Made by a program: the position numbers and the translations under genes. Below, one piece after another: positions 16,829-25,769 of a stretch of 64,000 nucleotides of DNA (the first letter of the stretch is position 1; each line of letters opens with the position of its first letter). The notes beneath the pieces were generated by a model that was not told where the DNA came from, made no database searches, and saw only the letters and a program-made list of their open reading frames with translations. Location of the stretch: NCBI GenBank assembly GCA_022767285.1, contig JALENY010000011.1, positions 58,841 to 122,840 on the forward strand, written 5' to 3'. Source of the stretch: Lachnospiraceae bacterium. Its GTDB lineage: Bacteria > Bacillota > Clostridia > Lachnospirales > Lachnospiraceae.

Positions 16829-17494
16829 ATGGGGAAAATTGATATTTCAAAAAACGCAAAGCACAAAAAAACCGATCAGATTCTTGAGGAAGTGATGCAC
16901 CTCGATGCGCATATGGTGCAGGAAACTTTGAATGAGATGAATCGGGAAGCTTTCGCTATAGCGGTGGATACACTGCTGCGAAGTCGTGACATATATGTGC
17001 TGGGCGTGCGCAGCAGCGCACCTTTGGCGGAATACCTTGCTTTTTATCTGAATACGATTTTCCCGTGCGTACGTCTCATACGCACAAACAGTGCAAGCGA
17101 GATTTATGAACAAATGCTTCATGTTGGGGCCAAAGATGCAGTCATCGGGATCAGCTTTCCGCGTTATTCTATGCGCATCTTAAAAGCATTGGAATTTGCC
17201 AACAGCAGAAATGCGCGTGTGATTACGATTACGGATACGGTTCATTCGCCTATTAATCTTTACTCTTCCTGCAATCTGTTGGCGAAAAGCAGCCTGTCCA
17301 CGATCGTGGATTCTATGACAGCTCCATTGAGTCTGATCAATGCGCTGGTGGCTGCTCTCTGCATGAAGAAAAAGAAGAATGTTCTTGCAAACCTCGAGGA
17401 ACTGGATCGCATCTGGGACGATTATCCGGTTAACAGCCACGATGAGATCAACCGCCTTGATGAGGAGATCAAGCTTTCCAAACAGGAGCAGTGA
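16829..17494 (+). CDS. SIS-domain protein of the MurR/RpiR family, without the helix-turn-helix
   Basis: 221 residues with a sugar isomerase (SIS) domain: YVLGVRSSAPLAEYL and the later phosphosugar-binding segment GISFPRYSMRILKALE are close to the C-terminal half of RpiR-type regulators. The roughly 75-residue N-terminal HTH_6 domain of such regulators is absent; a lysine-rich start (GKIDISKNAKHKKTDQ) is followed at once by the linker helix. Only 43 bases separate it from pepP, so no room exists for a lost 5' half. A longer open frame from 16715 lies inside pepP; ATG 16829 has GAGGGA upstream. Function unknown: a ligand-binding or enzymatic SIS protein, or a partner of full-length regulators. 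Confidence 0.8.
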   Translation: MGKIDISKNAKHKKTDQILEEVMHLDAHMVQETLNEMNREAFAIAVDTLLRSRDIYVLGVRSSAPLAEYLAFYLNTIFPCVRLIRTNSASEIYEQMLHVGAKDAVIGISFPRYSMRILKALEFANSRNARVITITDTVHSPINLYSSCNLLAKSSLSTIVDSMTAPLSLINALVAALCMKKKKNVLANLEELDRIWDDYPVNSHDEINRLDEEIKLSKQEQ

Positions 17495-17612
17495 TGAAGC
17501 AGGTATTTTGCTTCGATGGATCGGATTGTCCGGCATTGGCTTGTGAAAGAAATGCAAAAACAGAAATATCATTGATGTTTATGCCGCGCAAAGCGGCGGA
17601 ACGGGGATTATA

Positions 17613-18830
17613 ATGGGAAAAACATTGATTATCGGCGGCGGCGCTGCAGGCATGCTGGCTGCAGTCTTTTCCGGAAGAAAAGGTGATGAAGTGCTGCTTT
17701 TTGAACAGAATGAAAAGCTGGGCAAAAAACTATTTATCACCGGGAAGGGACGCTGTAATTTTACGAATGCCTGCAGTATGGAAGAACTTTTTGACAGTAT
17801 TGTAACGAACAAAAAGTTTATGTACAGCAGCATTTATGGCTATAATAATTATGATGTTATGGATTTCTTTGAAGAGATGAATCTGGAGTATAAAATTGAA
17901 CGTGGCAACCGGGTATTCCCCGCTTCGGATCATTCCTTTGATGTCATTGATGCACTGCACCGGGCCATGAAAAAAGTGGGTGTTCGCATTTTCTTAAATA
18001 CAAAAGTTGAAAAAATACTTGTTGAGCAGGGGAAAGCAGTGGGCCTTGTGGCAGATGGGGAAACCTGGCTGGGTGACAAAGTCATGGTAGCAACGGGCGG
18101 GATTTCTTATCCAACTACAGGAGCGACCGGAGACGGATATCGTTTTGCAGAAGAAACCGGACACCGGGTGACGGAATGTTATCCGTCCCTTGTTCCGATG
18201 AACGTCCGGGAGGGCTATGTTAAGGAACTGCAGGGGCTCTCTCTGAAAAACGTGGTATTGTCAATACGTGAAAATGGGAAAATACTTTACGAGGAATTCG
18301 GAGAAATGATGTTCACACATTTCGGCATTACCGGCCCCCTTGTCCTGACTGCCAGTGCATATCTGGCACCAAAGCTGAGAAAACAGAGCATGCAGGGATA
18401 TGTGAACCTGAAACCGGCTCTTACAGAAGAACAGTTGGATGCACGCTTTCTGAGGGAGTTTTCCGATAACCGAAATCGCCAGTTTAAAAATATTCTTGGC
18501 AGTCTGTATCCTTCCAAACTGATTCCTGTTATTATGCCGCTGTCCGGAATATCGCCGGATAAGAAGGCTCATGAGATCACAAGGGAGGAGAGAAAATGTC
18601 TCCTTGATCTGACCAGAGAATTTCCGTTTACCATAACTGGACTTCGTGATTTTAAGGAAGCAATCATCACAAAAGGCGGTGTGGATGTAAGACAGATCAA
18701 TCCGAAAACCATGGAATCCAAGTTGGTTAAGGGGCTATTTTTTATTGGAGAAGTTCTGGATGTGGACGCATTGACCGGAGGATTTAATCTGCAGGTGGCG
18801 TGGTCTACCGCACATGCGGCGGCACAATAG
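17613..18830 (+). CDS. FAD-dependent oxidoreductase, HI0933/BaiN-like
   Basis: Flavoprotein of the HI0933 (aminoacetone oxidase-like) family. The N-terminal dinucleotide fold is clear (IIGGGAAGMLAA) with the family motif GKKLFITGKGRCNFTN shortly after, and GEVLDVDALTGGFNLQ.A near the C-terminus closes the FAD site. 405 residues, full length. The family is often annotated as NAD(P)/FAD-dependent oxidoreductase; the natural substrate is not known for most members. 118 bases separate it from the SIS gene with no obvious promoter. Confidence 0.92.
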   Translation: MGKTLIIGGGAAGMLAAVFSGRKGDEVLLFEQNEKLGKKLFITGKGRCNFTNACSMEELFDSIVTNKKFMYSSIYGYNNYDVMDFFEEMNLEYKIERGNRVFPASDHSFDVIDALHRAMKKVGVRIFLNTKVEKILVEQGKAVGLVADGETWLGDKVMVATGGISYPTTGATGDGYRFAEETGHRVTECYPSLVPMNVREGYVKELQGLSLKNVVLSIRENGKILYEEFGEMMFTHFGITGPLVLTASAYLAPKLRKQSMQGYVNLKPALTEEQLDARFLREFSDNRNRQFKNILGSLYPSKLIPVIMPLSGISPDKKAHEITREERKCLLDLTREFPFTITGLRDFKEAIITKGGVDVRQINPKTMESKLVKGLFFIGEVLDVDALTGGFNLQVAWSTAHAAAQ

Positions 18831-18966
18831 CGGATGGAAAACAGAGTCAGCAATCGTGCCTGTTTCAAAGCTGTTCATGCAGCGGTGTTCTTATGAACCT
18901 GGAGCATGTTGGACTTATATGGGGATATTGGATGTAAAAAAATATGATTACAGGAGGTTTCAATAG

Positions 18967-19632
18967 ATGATTGTAAATATAGCAATTGACGGCCCGGCAG
19001 GAGCCGGAAAAAGTACCATAGCAAAGCGTGTGGCAAACGAGTTATCTTATGTTTATGTGGATACAGGTGCCATGTACCGGGCGATGGCATATTACTTCCT
19101 TGAAAAAGGAATAAGTCCGGAAGTGACGGAACAGATTGAAAATGCCTGCCAGGATGCAGATATTACGATTGACTATCGAAATGGAGAACAACAGGTGTTC
19201 TTAAACGGACAAAATGTCACCGGTTTTCTGCGGACAGAAGAAGTGGGAAATATGGCATCGGCCACTTCTGCCAACCCGAAAGTGCGTGAAAAACTGGTGG
19301 CCCTTCAGCAGAAAATGGGTGCTGAGAAAAGCGTGGTCATGGATGGACGGGATATCGGTACAAAAGTTCTGCCGGATGCATTGGTAAAAATCTATCTGAC
19401 TGCAAGTGCACGGACAAGAGCCATGCGGCGTTACCGTGAATTGAATGCAAACGGCGTTCCCTGTGACCTGGATCAGATTGAAAAAGATATTATCGAGCGT
19501 GATCGCAGAGATATGTCCAGAAGCATATCTCCTCTCAGGCAGGCTGAGGATGCGGTGCTTGTGGATTCATCGGAAATGACGATTGATGAGGTTGTGGATC
19601 GTATTTTATCGATATATAAAGAAAAGGTGTGA
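18967..19632 (+). CDS. cmk: Cytidylate kinase
   Basis: Phosphorylates CMP and dCMP with ATP. 221 residues. Walker A GPAGAGKST near the N-terminus, VDTGAMYRAMAYY in the NMP-binding region, DGRDIGTKVLPDA and the lid RRDMSRSISPLRQAEDA are all present. ATG at 18967 follows AGGAGG. It is followed after 4 bases by ispH and then rpsA, a gene order seen in many Firmicutes. Confidence 0.97.
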   Translation: MIVNIAIDGPAGAGKSTIAKRVANELSYVYVDTGAMYRAMAYYFLEKGISPEVTEQIENACQDADITIDYRNGEQQVFLNGQNVTGFLRTEEVGNMASATSANPKVREKLVALQQKMGAEKSVVMDGRDIGTKVLPDALVKIYLTASARTRAMRRYRELNANGVPCDLDQIEKDIIERDRRDMSRSISPLRQAEDAVLVDSSEMTIDEVVDRILSIYKEKV

Positions 19633-19636
19633 GAAA

Positions 19637-20488
19637 ATGGAAGTAATCACTGCAAAATCAGCGGGATTTTGTTTCGGTGTTAAGCGTGCTGTTGATAAGG
19701 TGTATGAACTGCTGGATCAGGGCGTGAAAAATATATACACCCTGGGTCCCATCATTCACAATGAAAAAGTGGTACAGGATCTGAGTGCCAGGGGCGTGCG
19801 CGTTCTGGAATCTATGGATGATATTGACCGTATGCAGTCTGGAACGGTGGTGATCCGTTCTCACGGTGTGCCAAAATCCGTGTATGACCGATTGGAAGAA
19901 CATAAAATCAATTATGTTGATGTGACTTGCCCCTTTGTGAAGAAAATACATACGATCGCAAGGAGGGAGAGTGAAGCAGGTCGTCACATCGTTATAATCG
20001 GAGATGCAAAACACCCCGAAGTACAGGGAATACGGGGATGGTGTGCCGGTCCCTCGACGGTGATCGAAAGCCGTAAAGAAGCTGAAGAGTTCAACAAAAA
20101 CGGGTATAAAAATATCTGTGTTGTTTCACAGACGACATTTAATTACAACAAATTTCAAGATTTAGTTGAAATTCTGGGCAAAAAGCGGTATGATAGAATA
20201 GTTATTAATACCATTTGCAATGCTACGGAAGAAAGACAATCCGAAGCAAGGGATATTGCAAAGAGTGTGGAGGCCATGATTGTGATAGGCGGCAAACATA
20301 GCTCGAATACCCAGAAGCTTTACGAGATATGTAAAAAAGAATGTAAAGATACTTACTATATACAGACACTCGATGATCTGGATTTGGAAGCTTTTCAATC
20401 CACCAGTTGCGTAGGTATTACAGCGGGGGCGTCTACCCCAAATATTATAATTGAGGAGGTTTCAAAACATGTCAGAAATGAGTTTTGA
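19637..20488 (+). CDS. ispH: 4-hydroxy-3-methylbut-2-enyl diphosphate reductase
   Basis: Last step of the MEP isoprenoid pathway: an iron-sulfur enzyme making IPP and DMAPP. 283 residues. The three cluster cysteines are in SAGFCFGVKRAV, VTCPFVKKIH and NTICNATEERQ. The frame opens earlier (19583) inside cmk, but ATG 19637 matches the family N-terminus. Its 3' end overlaps the rpsA start by 20 bases in a different frame; in many Clostridia these two are one fused protein, here they are separate. Confidence 0.96.
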   Translation: MEVITAKSAGFCFGVKRAVDKVYELLDQGVKNIYTLGPIIHNEKVVQDLSARGVRVLESMDDIDRMQSGTVVIRSHGVPKSVYDRLEEHKINYVDVTCPFVKKIHTIARRESEAGRHIVIIGDAKHPEVQGIRGWCAGPSTVIESRKEAEEFNKNGYKNICVVSQTTFNYNKFQDLVEILGKKRYDRIVINTICNATEERQSEARDIAKSVEAMIVIGGKHSSNTQKLYEICKKECKDTYYIQTLDDLDLEAFQSTSCVGITAGASTPNIIIEEVSKHVRNEF

Positions 20489-21572
20489 ACAAATGCTGGA
20501 TGAGTCATTTAAAACTATCAGAAATGGAGAGGTCGTGGAAGGAACCATCATCGACGTAAAAGAAGACGAGATGATTCTTAACATCGGTTATAAAGCAGAC
20601 GGTATCCTTACCCGCGCAGAATATAGCAACGAGGCTAATATCGATTTGAGAAATGTTGCAAATGTGGGTGACAAGCTTGAAGTTAAGATTCTGAAAGTAA
20701 ATGATGGAGAGGGTCAGGTTCTTCTTACTTACAAGAGACTGGCTGCTGAAAAAGGAAATAAGAGACTGGAAGAAGCTTTTGAAAACAAAGAAGTTTTAAA
20801 AGCAAAAGTAAGCCAGGTATTAAACGGTGGTTTATCTGTAGTGATCGACGAGGCAAGAGTATTTATCCCTGCAAGTCTTGTATCGGATTCTTATGAGAAA
20901 GACCTTACAAAATATGCGGATCAGGAGATTGAATTTGTTATCACAGAGTTCAATCCGAAGAAGAGACGCATCATTGGTGACCGCAAACAGCTTCTCGTTG
21001 CTGCAAAGGAAGCTATGCAGAAAGAACTGTTTGAGCGTATTCATGCCGGTGACGTTGTTACCGGTGTAGTGAAGAATGTTACTGATTTCGGTGCATTTAT
21101 CGATCTTGGCGGAGCAGACGGTCTGCTTCACATCTCTGAGATGTCCTGGGGTCGTGTTGAAAGCCCGAAAAAAGTGTTTAAAGTCGGCGATGAAGTAGAA
21201 GTGCTGATCAAAGAGATCAACGGTGATAAGATTGCCCTGAGCCGTAAATTTGAAGACCAGAACCCATGGAACTTTGCAGCTGAAAAATATGCAGTAGGCA
21301 ACGTGGTTACCGGTGTTATTGCACGTATGACAGATTTTGGTGCATTTGTTGAGTTGGAGAACGGTGTGGATGCACTGCTTCATGTGTCTCAGATTTCCAG
21401 AGAGCATGTGGAAAAACCGGCTGATGTATTAAAAGTTGGTCAGGAGATCGAGGCAAAGGTTGTTGATTTTAATGGTGAGGATCATAAGATCAGCCTCAGC
21501 ATGAAAGCGCTTGAGCCGGAAGCTGCTCCTGCTGAAGAAGCAACGGCTGAGGAAGCTCCGGTGGAAGAGTAA
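20469..21572 (+). CDS. rpsA: 30S ribosomal protein S1 homologue, four S1 domains
   Basis: RNA-binding protein that helps mRNA engage the ribosome. 367 residues with four S1/OB domains beginning near residues 18, 103, 188 and 273 (for example DFGAFIDLGGADGLLHISEM and TDFGAFVELENGVDALLHVS) and an acidic glutamate/alanine tail. ATG 20469 follows GAGGAGG and lies inside the end of ispH, so translation is likely coupled. Gram-positive S1 proteins may not be true ribosomal subunits. A strong terminator follows. Confidence 0.94.
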   Translation: MSEMSFEQMLDESFKTIRNGEVVEGTIIDVKEDEMILNIGYKADGILTRAEYSNEANIDLRNVANVGDKLEVKILKVNDGEGQVLLTYKRLAAEKGNKRLEEAFENKEVLKAKVSQVLNGGLSVVIDEARVFIPASLVSDSYEKDLTKYADQEIEFVITEFNPKKRRIIGDRKQLLVAAKEAMQKELFERIHAGDVVTGVVKNVTDFGAFIDLGGADGLLHISEMSWGRVESPKKVFKVGDEVEVLIKEINGDKIALSRKFEDQNPWNFAAEKYAVGNVVTGVIARMTDFGAFVELENGVDALLHVSQISREHVEKPADVLKVGQEIEAKVVDFNGEDHKISLSMKALEPEAAPAEEATAEEAPVEE

Positions 21573-21626
21573 TTCGATCCACGGATGCGCTTAAGACGAA
21601 TCAGTTTAACATCGAGTTAATATTAT

Positions 21627-21660
21627 AAAAAACTGTCACAGTGATGTGGCAGTTTTTTTA
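21627..21660 (+). terminator. Terminator after rpsA
   Basis: Stem of 14 bp including one G-U pair (21627-21640 with 21645-21658; core ACTGTCACA/TGTGGCAGT), loop GTGA, and a T run. It ends the cmk-ispH-rpsA transcript. Confidence 0.9.
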
Positions 21661-21802
21661 TTTCATGGACAGGCATGAAAAATAATTTTACACTTGGATC
21701 GAAAAAGTAGTTTTATTTTCGCATTTTTTAACGATCATAAAGGTAGATCGTTCACATCTGCACGTTTACAACATGCATCCAGAGCTTATAGTAAATTTTG
21801 TT

Positions 21803-22696
21803 TTATAAATCGAAACAGTTACATAACAGAGTCCGGATATATTTCATGAAAAATTTATTATCATCCGGAAAGGAAAACGTATGTGTTACGTAAGTATAGC
21901 AGTTCGACGGATTCGCCTTTACCCGTTTTGAACGGTCAATGGATGATGCCAAAGACTTGTGAATCACCATATCTTCCGCCGGAAGATACCAGTAATTCTC
22001 GCAGTCCTGATAATACACCCGAAGACGCCCACCGAAAGTCTTGATTTTTATTTTGGCGCGGCTTTCATCACAGATCAGATAAAAACAGCTGTGATGGTAC
22101 CGATAAGCGACTGGAAAGGGAATCGCAGCTTCCAATGTAAATAGAAGTTCTTCCTCCAGACAGCAGGCATCCAGAATCGTAAAATTCCCTGAAAAAAACG
22201 ATTCAAAAGAAGACAGAGATGAAACCGCGAGAATAATCCCGGGATCATTGGCGGTCTCTGGTATATTCAGAAAAGTCCGCATATCTTCCAGCTTCATGGA
22301 CAGGAGCATTCTTTTTCCGAGCGTTTTGTATTTTTGATACAGATCGGTATGTTTTTTGCCGAAAAAGGGGGATTCCAGACCGTAAGCGCGATATTTTTGC
22401 TCCAGATAGGGAATGTGAAAACTGGTGCTGTTGTATCCGATCAGATGAGTACATTCTGATAACCATTCTGAAAAAAGGAGCAGCATATCATATTCATCTG
22501 ATTCGATTTCAGAAACCAGATGCAGTTCTTCCCATTTTTCATTTGCAGTCGGGTGTATGATACAGAACTCTGTAATCTGGGTCGTTCTCCAATAGTGTCC
22601 GGTTGTCTGCATCTGAAAAACAAGATATGATAAATCATCGTCGTTTACAGAAAAATATGGAAAATTGATAGAAAAATCCGCTTTTATCGTTTTCAT
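21803..22696 (-). CDS. RNase H-like exonuclease-fold protein (YprB type) with substituted catalytic acids
   Basis: 297 residues, similar in layout to YprB-type DEDD 3'-5' exonuclease-fold proteins. The first motif, normally FDIETTG, reads FQMQTTG (residues 27-33), so both acidic residues are glutamine. The second, normally NGxxFD, is NSTSFH (89-94), with His for Asp. The HTDLY segment (116-120) remains. It is therefore probably not an active nuclease. The start is ATG 22696 with GGAGGGC upstream on the minus strand; an upstream in-frame ATG at 22765 has none. The gene is alone, facing away from the rnf operon. Confidence 0.75.
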   Translation of the reverse strand: MKTIKADFSINFPYFSVNDDDLSYLVFQMQTTGHYWRTTQITEFCIIHPTANEKWEELHLVSEIESDEYDMLLLFSEWLSECTHLIGYNSTSFHIPYLEQKYRAYGLESPFFGKKHTDLYQKYKTLGKRMLLSMKLEDMRTFLNIPETANDPGIILAVSSLSSFESFFSGNFTILDACCLEEELLFTLEAAIPFPVAYRYHHSCFYLICDESRAKIKIKTFGGRLRVYYQDCENYWYLPAEDMVIHKSLASSIDRSKRVKANPSNCYTYVTHTFSFPDDNKFFMKYIRTLLCNCFDL

Positions 22697-22857
22697 AGGC
22701 TGCCCTCCGTAAATTGTTTTATATTTTATACGATTATTACCAAAAAATATAGTGGTTTTTTTCAATAAAAAGATGTATCATTATTTTGGACGTTATCGTG
22801 CTAAATCAACAGTGTGTACATTATATCGAAGAAGAAGAATAAGAAGGAGGAACTGTT

Positions 22858-24177
22858 ATGGGTTTGCTGACCTTTAAAGGTGGTATTCATCCATATGATG
22901 GAAAAGAATTGTCGAAAGACAAGCCGATTCTTCCGATTTTGCCTCAGGGTGAAATGGTGTATCTGATGTCCCAGCATATCGGTGCCCCTGCGAAGCCAGT
23001 TGTCGTTGTGGGAGACCGTGTCCTTATGGGACAAAAGATTGCTGAAGCAGGTGGATTTGTATCGGCACCGATTCACGCGTCTGTCTCAGGAACCGTTAAG
23101 AAACTGGAAAAGAGACGGAGTGTTACCGGAGATTATATTGACGCAATTATTATCGAAAATGATGGACAATATGAGGAGATTGCCTATCAGAAAGCGGAAT
23201 CTTTAGAAAAACTGGAGAAAAAAGAAGTCCTTGACCGTATCCGTGAGGGCGGCGTTGTTGGTATGGGCGGTGCAGGTTTCCCAACTCATGTGAAGCTTTC
23301 ACCGAAGGAACCGGACAAAATTGAGTTCTGTCTGGTAAACGGTGCAGAGTGCGAACCGTATCTGACTTCGGACTACCGCCGTATGCTTGAGGAACCGGAA
23401 CTTGTCATCGGCGGTCTGAAGTGCATGCTCCGCCTGTTTGACCATGCAAAAGGTTACATATGTATTGAAGACAATAAGATGGACTGTATTGAAAAGATGG
23501 AAGAGCTTGTGAAAGATGAGCCCCGTATTGAAGTAAAACGTCTGAAAACCAAGTATCCCCAGGGCGCAGAGCGCTCTTTGATCTATGCGACCACAGGACG
23601 TGAGATCAATTCTTCTATGCTTCCGGCAGATGCCGGCTGTGTAGTGGACAACGTGGATACCGTAGTTGCTATTTATAAATCGGTTATGCTCGGTGAGCCG
23701 CTGATGCATCGTATTGTAACAGTGACCGGCGATGCCATTGCAAATCCGCGCAATTTCCGTGTGAAAACAGGAACGAACTATGCAGAGCTGATCGATCCTG
23801 CCGGCGGTTTTAGTGCGGAACCGGAAAAGATCATTTCAGGAGGCCCCATGATGGGATTCTGTCTGTATGATTTGAATGTACCGGTTACAAAGACGTCATC
23901 CGCACTCCTCTGTCTGAAGAAGGATGATGTTTCCAATTCTGAGGAAACCGCTTGCATCAATTGTGCACGCTGTGTTTCTGCATGTCCGGCCCGCCTGGTT
24001 CCGTCTCATCTGGCAACTTATGCAAATCATTACAATGAGGAAGCATTTCTCAAATATAATGGCATGGAATGCTGTGAGTGTGGATCCTGCAGTTTCTCAT
24101 GCCCGGCAAAACGTCCGCTAGCTCAGTCAATCAAGTCCATGCGGCGTACCATTCTGGCTAACCGTAAGAAAAAGTGA
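22858..24177 (+). CDS. rnfC: Rnf complex subunit C
   Basis: Peripheral NADH-binding subunit of the Rnf ferredoxin:NAD+ oxidoreductase, which exports Na+ or H+. 439 residues. The NAD/FMN-binding region includes GGAGFPTHVKL near residue 139, an SLBB-type segment lies in the middle, and two 4Fe-4S motifs are present near the C-terminus: CINCARCVSACP and CCECGSCSFSCP. ATG 22858 follows AGGAGG. First gene of a clean rnfCDGEAB operon; I see no strong promoter in the 160-base divergent gap upstream. Confidence 0.97.
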   Translation: MGLLTFKGGIHPYDGKELSKDKPILPILPQGEMVYLMSQHIGAPAKPVVVVGDRVLMGQKIAEAGGFVSAPIHASVSGTVKKLEKRRSVTGDYIDAIIIENDGQYEEIAYQKAESLEKLEKKEVLDRIREGGVVGMGGAGFPTHVKLSPKEPDKIEFCLVNGAECEPYLTSDYRRMLEEPELVIGGLKCMLRLFDHAKGYICIEDNKMDCIEKMEELVKDEPRIEVKRLKTKYPQGAERSLIYATTGREINSSMLPADAGCVVDNVDTVVAIYKSVMLGEPLMHRIVTVTGDAIANPRNFRVKTGTNYAELIDPAGGFSAEPEKIISGGPMMGFCLYDLNVPVTKTSSALLCLKKDDVSNSEETACINCARCVSACPARLVPSHLATYANHYNEEAFLKYNGMECCECGSCSFSCPAKRPLAQSIKSMRRTILANRKKK

Positions 24178-24192
24178 TAGGAGGAGAAGCAT

Positions 24193-25164
24193 ATGAGCGA
24201 GAATAAACTACACGTATCGTCTTCACCTCATGTCCGCTCAAAGGTGACGACACAATCTATTATGTTGACGGTCATAATCGCGCTTTTACCGGCCACTTTA
24301 TTTGGCATTTATAATTTCGGACTGCGCGCCCTTATGCTGGTTCTGGTTTCTGTGGGAACCTGCGTTTTGACCGAGTATCTTTATGAATTTTTCATGCACA
24401 GAAAAATTACCGTTAAAGACGGCAGTGCCATTGTAACCGGCCTGTTGTTGGCCCTGAACCTTCCGGCTTCCGCGCCATGGTGGATTCCGGTGATCGGCGG
24501 CATTTTTGCGATCCTGATCGTAAAACAGCTGTTTGGCGGTCTGGGGCAGAATATCATGAATCCGGCTCTGGCAGCCAGATGTTTCCTTTTGATTTCCTTT
24601 ACAGGACGGATGACGGACTTTGTTGTTCCGGAGGATGCATTCGGAAATGTTTATGATACGATTTCTTCGGCAACACCGCTTGCTGCTATGAAAGCAGGAG
24701 AGGCCGTTGATTTATTACCGATGTTTGTGGGTAATATCAAGGGAACCATTGGAGAGACTTCCGTTATTGCTATTTTGATTGGAGCAGTCATTCTGCTGGC
24801 GACGAAAGTTATCAGTCCGCGCATTCCGGTGGCCTACATCGGAACCTTTTCCGTGCTGGTTCTGATCTACAGCCTCGCTACCGGAAACGGATTCGATCTG
24901 GTATTTCTGGCACAGCATCTCTGCGGCGGCGGTCTGATGCTGGGTGCATGGTTTATGGCTACCGATTACGTTACGGCCCCCATTACTCCAAAGGGACAGA
25001 TTCTGTACGGATGCTGTATCGGTTTATTTACCTGGCTGTTCCGATTCCTCGGCAATTCCGCAGAGGGTGTATCTTATGCGATCATCTTCTGTAATCTGCT
25101 GGTACCTTTGATCGAACGTGTGACCCGTCCGACCGCATTTGGCAAAGGAGGGAAAAAGGCATGA
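24193..25164 (+). CDS. rnfD: Rnf complex subunit D
   Basis: Membrane subunit with covalently bound FMN. 323 residues and about nine hydrophobic segments. The FMN-attachment threonine fits ISSATPLAAMK near residue 160, equivalent to the S(T)GAT-type site used by ApbE. ATG 24193 follows AGGAGG. Its stop overlaps the rnfG start (ATGA). Confidence 0.97.
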   Translation: MSENKLHVSSSPHVRSKVTTQSIMLTVIIALLPATLFGIYNFGLRALMLVLVSVGTCVLTEYLYEFFMHRKITVKDGSAIVTGLLLALNLPASAPWWIPVIGGIFAILIVKQLFGGLGQNIMNPALAARCFLLISFTGRMTDFVVPEDAFGNVYDTISSATPLAAMKAGEAVDLLPMFVGNIKGTIGETSVIAILIGAVILLATKVISPRIPVAYIGTFSVLVLIYSLATGNGFDLVFLAQHLCGGGLMLGAWFMATDYVTAPITPKGQILYGCCIGLFTWLFRFLGNSAEGVSYAIIFCNLLVPLIERVTRPTAFGKGGKKA

Positions 25165-25769
25165 AAGGTATTGTGAAAAACACAGTAATCATTACATTGA
25201 TCACATTGGTAGCCGGTGTTTTGCTGGGACTGGTGTATGAGATTACAAAAGATCCTATTGCGGAACAGAATGCACAGGCAAAAAAAGAGGCTTATGAGAA
25301 AGTCTTTGAAGATGCGGATGATTTTGAAGTTGTTATTGAGACGGAAGATGCGGATCTTCAGGCGTTCCTGGCAGATTCCGGTTTTACGGCTCAGACCATC
25401 AATGAAGCGATGGAAGCAAAGGATGCAGACGGAAATCTGCTCGGATATGCGCTCACGGTGACTTCGCATGAAGGATACGGCGGTGATATCCAGTTTACCC
25501 TTGGGGTGAGAGAAGACGGAACCGTTAACGGCATTTCCTTCCTTAGCATCAGCGAGACCGCTGGTCTTGGTATGAATGCAAAAAATGATGAATTTAAGAA
25601 TCAGTACGCCGATAAAAATGTACCTGCTTTTTCTGTTACAAAAACCGGTTCCACTCAGGACAGTGAAATTGATGCGATCAGTGGTGCTACGATCACATCC
25701 AACGCAGTGACCAGAGCAGTCAATGCCGGAATATCTGCAGTAGAATATTTGAAAGGAGGTAACAGCTGA
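25161..25769 (+). CDS. rnfG: Rnf complex subunit G
   Basis: Flavoprotein subunit with one N-terminal membrane helix and an extracytoplasmic FMN-binding domain. 202 residues. The covalent FMN site SGATITSNAV is at about residue 173. It overlaps rnfD by four bases and rnfE by one, so the three are translationally coupled. The ApbE lipoprotein encoded later in the cluster is the expected flavin transferase. Confidence 0.97.
   Translation: MKGIVKNTVIITLITLVAGVLLGLVYEITKDPIAEQNAQAKKEAYEKVFEDADDFEVVIETEDADLQAFLADSGFTAQTINEAMEAKDADGNLLGYALTVTSHEGYGGDIQFTLGVREDGTVNGISFLSISETAGLGMNAKNDEFKNQYADKNVPAFSVTKTGSTQDSEIDAISGATITSNAVTRAVNAGISAVEYLKGGNS

Noticed and set aside
21730..21752. AACGATC/GATCGTT inverted repeat downstream of the exonuclease-fold gene
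   Set aside because: No T run follows the stem in either direction, so it is not a convincing terminator; seven base pairs with a nine-base loop may be chance.
22697..22857. Promoter search in the divergent gap before rnfC
   Set aside because: TTGGAC (22786-22791) is present, but no -10 box lies at a normal distance, and the minus-strand candidates are equally poor.
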